Under the pieces are notes generated by a model. That model ran no database searches. It was not told where the DNA came from and saw nothing but the letters and a program-made list of their open reading frames with translations. 9,025 nt of DNA from a bacterium (GTDB lineage: Bacteria; Vulcanimicrobiota; CADAWZ01): assembly GCA_024409025.1 (NCBI GenBank), contig JAKSUM010000034.1:1-9025 (forward strand), in the 5' to 3' direction. Each line of letters begins with the position of its first letter. The first letter of the stretch is position 1. Below are positions 6,308-9,025 of this stretch, piece after piece. The translations under genes were made by a program, and so were the position numbers.

Positions 6308-6541
6308 TTATTTTTCCGAGTCCCAGAATTCCCAGAATTCGCAGACAGTCCTCTCCGGAGTCGTTATCTCTTCCTCTATTTTTTCCATTAGGAAGTATTC
6401 CTTGCGTTTCTTATCGAATATCTCGCATCTGAAGGTCATGTATTCGGTGTCCGCAATGTTTTCAAATTCAAAGCCCCTGTCTTCGGGGATAAAATGCCTG
6501 CAGGTCACGCATAGTCCCCTGTTTCCGTCTTTTATCTCCAA
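6308..6541 (-). CDS. Small four-cysteine protein coupled to hydF
   Basis: A 77-residue protein, not recognised. It has CVTCRHF (Cys11, Cys14), Cys39 in TFRCEIF and Cys67 in TVCEFWEFW: a CxxC plus two single cysteines, the arrangement of a small zinc or iron-sulfur site. The rest is acidic and aromatic, with an IEEEITTPER segment; no signal peptide or membrane helix. The start is TTG, chosen because GGAGG stands seven bases before it, the hydF stop blocks any upstream extension, and the next Met (residue 35) would lose the CxxC. It is the last gene of the hyd operon, three bases after hydF and in the same frame. The position suggests a role tied to hydrogenase maturation or electron transfer, but this is guilt by association only. 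Confidence 0.8.
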   Translation of the reverse strand: MEIKDGNRGLCVTCRHFIPEDRGFEFENIADTEYMTFRCEIFDKKRKEYFLMEKIEEEITTPERTVCEFWEFWDSEK

Positions 6542-6544
6542 ATT

Positions 6545-7741
6545 TCAGCCTCCGATTGATATTTTGTCAAGTATTCCAGACATGTATGCTATGGCTATTC
6601 CATAGTTTGTTATCGGAATTCCTGCTTCCTTGGCCTGCTCTATTCTTGAAAGGACATACCGTCTGTTGAACATGCAGGCCCCGCAGTGTATTATAAGATC
6701 GTATTTCGAGAGATCCTTTGGAAAATCGGCTCCTGCGCTTATTGTTACCTGAAGCGATTCTCCCGCCCTTTTCCTGAGCATTGCCGGTATCTTCTCTCTT
6801 CCTATATCCTCCGGAAGAGGGGCATGCGTGCATGCTTCGGCTATAAGCACATGCGATGACGGGCCGAGTCTGCTTATTGCCTCGGCTCCTTTTGCAAATT
6901 CGCCTATATCCCCCTTCAGTCCGGCCATTAGTATTGAGAAGGATGTAAGGAGGCTTTTCTCCGGCTTCTTTTCCCATACTGTGGGGAATGCCTGAGAATC
7001 CGTTATTATAAGATTCGGCGGATTCTTCATTGATGCAAGAGCCTGATCCATCCTGTCCGCCGTGCAGCATACGGTAATGCATTTCCTGTCAAGAAGCTCC
7101 CTTATCGTCTGTACCTGAGGAAGAATGAGCCTGTTCTTTGGCGCCTGTATGTCCTGAGGCATTACAAGCAGGACAGAATCCCCGTCAGATGCCAGTCCTC
7201 CTGTAAGGGTAAGCGAGTCATAATCCTCCGGAACGCTTTTTATAAGCGCCTTTCTTATCCCGTCTATTCCCGTTTTTTCAAGAGCGCTTGCTGTCAAAGC
7301 AGGGATTCCGGTCATCTTTTCCGCTTCGGCTGCTATTTCCTTGGCATTTTCAAGGATATCCGCCTTATTTACAACTGGGATTATGGGGATTCCGGCCTTT
7401 TTCAGCTTTTTCGTCCATTCATCCTCCTCGGCTCCGGGCATTGATGAAAACACGATTATTGCCACATCTGTTTTTCTGAATGCCTTTTCCGTCATATCGA
7501 CCCTTTTTTCTCCAAGGTATCCCTCATCGTCAAATCCTGCCGTGTCTATGAATACGACAGGCCCTATGCCATGTATCTCCATGGATTTGTAGACGGGATC
7601 GGCGGTGGTTCCGGCTATCTCGCTTACGATTGCAGCCTTCTGGTTCGTCAGCGCATTCATAAGGCTTGATTTTCCGCTGTTCCTCTTTCCGAATATTCCG
7701 ATATGGAGCCTCATGCCTCTCGGCGTCTGGTTAAGGTTCAT
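6545..7741 (-). CDS. hydF: [FeFe]-hydrogenase maturation GTPase HydF
   Basis: A 398-residue scaffold protein, normal length, that carries the 2Fe subcluster precursor and delivers it to apo-hydrogenase (HydA). The N-terminal GTPase domain shows the P-loop GKRNSGKSS (18-26), switch I GTTADPV (44-50), DTAG (66-69) and NKAD (125-128). A dimerisation region follows. The C-terminal iron-sulfur domain has the HydF ligand pattern Cys304-x-His306 (ACTHAPLPEDIGREKIPAML), then His352-Cys353-x2-Cys356 (IHCGACMFNRR), which sets it apart from Era/Der/MnmE GTPases. It ends NYGIAIAYMSGIL, as in the family. The ATG lies 12 bases after the hydG stop, with AAGGAG overlapping that stop, so translation is probably coupled. 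The last codons (GGA GGC TGA) also form the ribosome binding site of the next gene. Confidence 0.97.
   Translation of the reverse strand: MNLNQTPRGMRLHIGIFGKRNSGKSSLMNALTNQKAAIVSEIAGTTADPVYKSMEIHGIGPVVFIDTAGFDDEGYLGEKRVDMTEKAFRKTDVAIIVFSSMPGAEEDEWTKKLKKAGIPIIPVVNKADILENAKEIAAEAEKMTGIPALTASALEKTGIDGIRKALIKSVPEDYDSLTLTGGLASDGDSVLLVMPQDIQAPKNRLILPQVQTIRELLDRKCITVCCTADRMDQALASMKNPPNLIITDSQAFPTVWEKKPEKSLLTSFSILMAGLKGDIGEFAKGAEAISRLGPSSHVLIAEACTHAPLPEDIGREKIPAMLRKRAGESLQVTISAGADFPKDLSKYDLIIHCGACMFNRRYVLSRIEQAKEAGIPITNYGIAIAYMSGILDKISIGG
6549..6553 (-). promoter_or_regulatory. Ribosome binding site of the small cysteine protein, inside the hydF end
   Basis: GGAGG on the minus strand is formed by the last two glycine codons of hydF and sits seven bases before the TTG at 6541. 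It decides the non-ATG start and implies that translation of the small gene is coupled to termination on hydF. Confidence 0.8.
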
Positions 7742-7753
7742 TATAATATCTCC

Positions 7754-9025
7754 TTAGAATCTGAAGTCTCTCTTACCTGACTCTATTTCCTTTATGAATT
7801 CGGCTGCCCTGTGCCTTATCGCATCGCTTCTTACGGATAGCAGCTCCTTTTTTATAAGCTCTTCACCGATTTTTCTCGTCTCCTCTGATGCATAATCGAC
7901 AAGATATTCTTTCAAGGTCATGAGCGCGTTCGGCTGGCAGCAGTCTGCTATTTTTCCGCTTTTGACGAGCTTCATGAACCTGTCGCCTGTACGGCCTTCC
8001 CTGTAGCATGCAGTGCAGAAGCTTGGAATATATCCCATTGACATAAGCCATCTGACAACCGAATCAAGAGGCCTTCTGTCTGAGACATCGAACTGTGCCG
8101 AAAGCTCGTCTTCCCCGTCAGCATATCCTCCGACGCTCGTTTTTGAACCTCCGCTTATCTGTGAGACTCCAAGCTCAAGAACCTTGGCTCTTGCCTCCTT
8201 CGATTCCCTTGTCGATATGATTATTCCCGTATACGGGACTGCAATCCTTATGCAGGCGACTATTTTTGAGAAGATTTCATCGCTTATTGCGTCTGTGAAC
8301 CCGTTCAGGTCTATTCCTTCAGCAGGCTTGATTCTTGGAACGCTGATTGTATGAGGCCCGACGCCCTTTGCCGCCTCAAGATGCTCCGCATGCATGAGAA
8401 GGCCCGTGAATTCGTATTTGTATCTGCAAAGGCCGAACAGCACGCCGATTCCCACATCGTCTATGCCGCCGTCCATGGCCCTGTCCATTGCTTCCGTATG
8501 GTATTCGTAATTGCTTTTTGGCCCTTTGGGATGAAGCTCCCTGTATGCAGGCTTGTTATATGTTTCCTGAAAAAGAATGTATGTGCCTATGCCTGCATCT
8601 TTCAGTTTTCTGTAATTCTCAGGGGTTGTAGCGGCTATATTGACGTTGGCCCTTCTTATCGCCCCGTTTCTGTGTTTTACAGAGTATATTGTCTCAAGGC
8701 TTTCAAGTATGTATTCTATAGGATTATTTACAGGGTCTTCTCCGGCTTCTATTGCAAGCCTCTTATGCCCCATGTCCTGCAGGGCCGTCACTTCCGCCCT
8801 TATCTCGTCCTGTGTCAGTTTTTTTCTGTGTATCGCTTTGTTTGAGCCATGATACGGGCAGTATACGCATCCGTTTATGCAGTAGTTGGAAAGATACAGG
8901 GGAGCGAACATCACTATTCTGTTTCCGTAGAATTTCTGCTTTATTTCTCTTGCAAGCGCGTATATTTTTTCATTCAGGTCATCCTCGGAGCCTTCACGCC
9001 GGATAAGTGCTTCCCTGTGTGACAG
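7754..9025 (-). CDS. hydG: [FeFe]-hydrogenase maturation radical SAM enzyme HydG (N-terminus outside window)
   Basis: HydG cleaves tyrosine by radical SAM chemistry to p-cresol and dehydroglycine, then to CO and cyanide bound to iron, the building block of the H-cluster 2Fe unit. The frame is open to the window edge, giving 423 visible residues of about 470 usual. A GTG at 8914 is internal (residue 38 here): the upstream residues, ending YALAREIKQKFYGNRIV, are typical HydG. The radical SAM cluster is Cys49-x3-Cys53-x2-Cys56 (YCINGCVYC). EAGEDPVNNPIEYIL and LFQETYNKPAYRELHP follow the family. The C-terminal second cluster, Cys337-x2-Cys340-x22-Cys363 (CTACYREGRTGDRFM...CQPNA), separates HydG from ThiH, which lacks it. 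It leads into hydF. The third maturase, HydE, and the hydrogenase itself are not in the window. Confidence 0.97.
   Translation of the reverse strand: MSHREALIRREGSEDDLNEKIYALAREIKQKFYGNRIVMFAPLYLSNYCINGCVYCPYHGSNKAIHRKKLTQDEIRAEVTALQDMGHKRLAIEAGEDPVNNPIEYILESLETIYSVKHRNGAIRRANVNIAATTPENYRKLKDAGIGTYILFQETYNKPAYRELHPKGPKSNYEYHTEAMDRAMDGGIDDVGIGVLFGLCRYKYEFTGLLMHAEHLEAAKGVGPHTISVPRIKPAEGIDLNGFTDAISDEIFSKIVACIRIAVPYTGIIISTRESKEARAKVLELGVSQISGGSKTSVGGYADGEDELSAQFDVSDRRPLDSVVRWLMSMGYIPSFCTACYREGRTGDRFMKLVKSGKIADCCQPNALMTLKEYLVDYASEETRKIGEELIKKELLSVRSDAIRHRAAEFIKEIESGKRDFRF

Noticed and set aside
8351..8845. Plus-strand open frame of 164 codons opposite hydG
   Set aside because: It lies wholly inside the well-supported hydG and its product is a cysteine- and phenylalanine-rich shadow with no ribosome binding site.
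8912..8914. GTG at 8914 as start of hydG
   Set aside because: The frame is open to the window edge and the 37 upstream codons encode recognisable HydG sequence; starting here would leave only 11 residues before the radical SAM cysteines.
1..9025. CRISPR array, tRNA, rRNA, intact insertion sequence or prophage
   Set aside because: No regularly spaced repeats, no tRNA-like cloverleaf or rRNA sequence, and no transposase, integrase or phage protein could be recognised.

Overview
The window reads as ordinary chromosomal DNA of a strictly anaerobic, hydrogen-metabolising bacterium. Supporting this are two maturases of [FeFe]-hydrogenase (HydG and HydF) and a PPi-dependent pyruvate phosphate dikinase, an enzyme common in fermentative anaerobes. 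Base composition looks roughly balanced. Genes are tightly packed, most have good Shine-Dalgarno sites, and transcription units end in strong U-tailed hairpins. The EF-P has the lysine-tipped, Bacillus-like loop (HVKPGKG). Phylum cannot be fixed from this sequence alone; a clostridial, spirochaetal or similar anaerobic lineage would all fit.

Layout, left to right. (1) 1-1128 (+): the C-terminal 375 residues of pyruvate phosphate dikinase, cut by the window edge and closed by a terminator. (2) 1180-3476 (+): a promoter candidate, then a three-gene unit of zinc-ribbon NUDIX hydrolase, TatD-family metal hydrolase (one-base overlap) and ADP-ribosylglycohydrolase (DraG/ARH fold). The unit is followed by an IS605-end-like hairpin and a bidirectional terminator. 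(3) 3572-4129 (-): elongation factor P. (4) 4297-5826 (+): a 509-residue membrane-anchored protein whose cytoplasmic half looks like a PP2C phosphatase that has lost its metal-binding acidic residues. (5) 5885-6214 (-): a small STAS-domain protein that converges on it across a shared 18-bp-stem terminator. (6) 6308-9025 (-): an operon hydG (cut at its N-terminus) - hydF - a 77-residue four-cysteine protein, ended by its own terminator.

How the genes work together. HydG makes the CO/CN-bearing iron synthon of the hydrogenase H-cluster and HydF is the scaffold GTPase that loads the finished subcluster into the hydrogenase. The small cysteine protein is translationally coupled to hydF and is the least explained member. 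In the NUDIX/TatD/ADP-ribosylglycohydrolase unit, the glycohydrolase could release ADP-ribose that the NUDIX enzyme then cleaves; this is inference. The PP2C-like pseudophosphatase beside a STAS protein hints at a partner-switching type regulator that has lost catalysis; this is also inference.

No rRNA, tRNA, CRISPR array, intact insertion sequence or phage gene was found. No gene-free stretch exceeds 300 bases; the longest is the 167-base divergent gap at 4130-4296.
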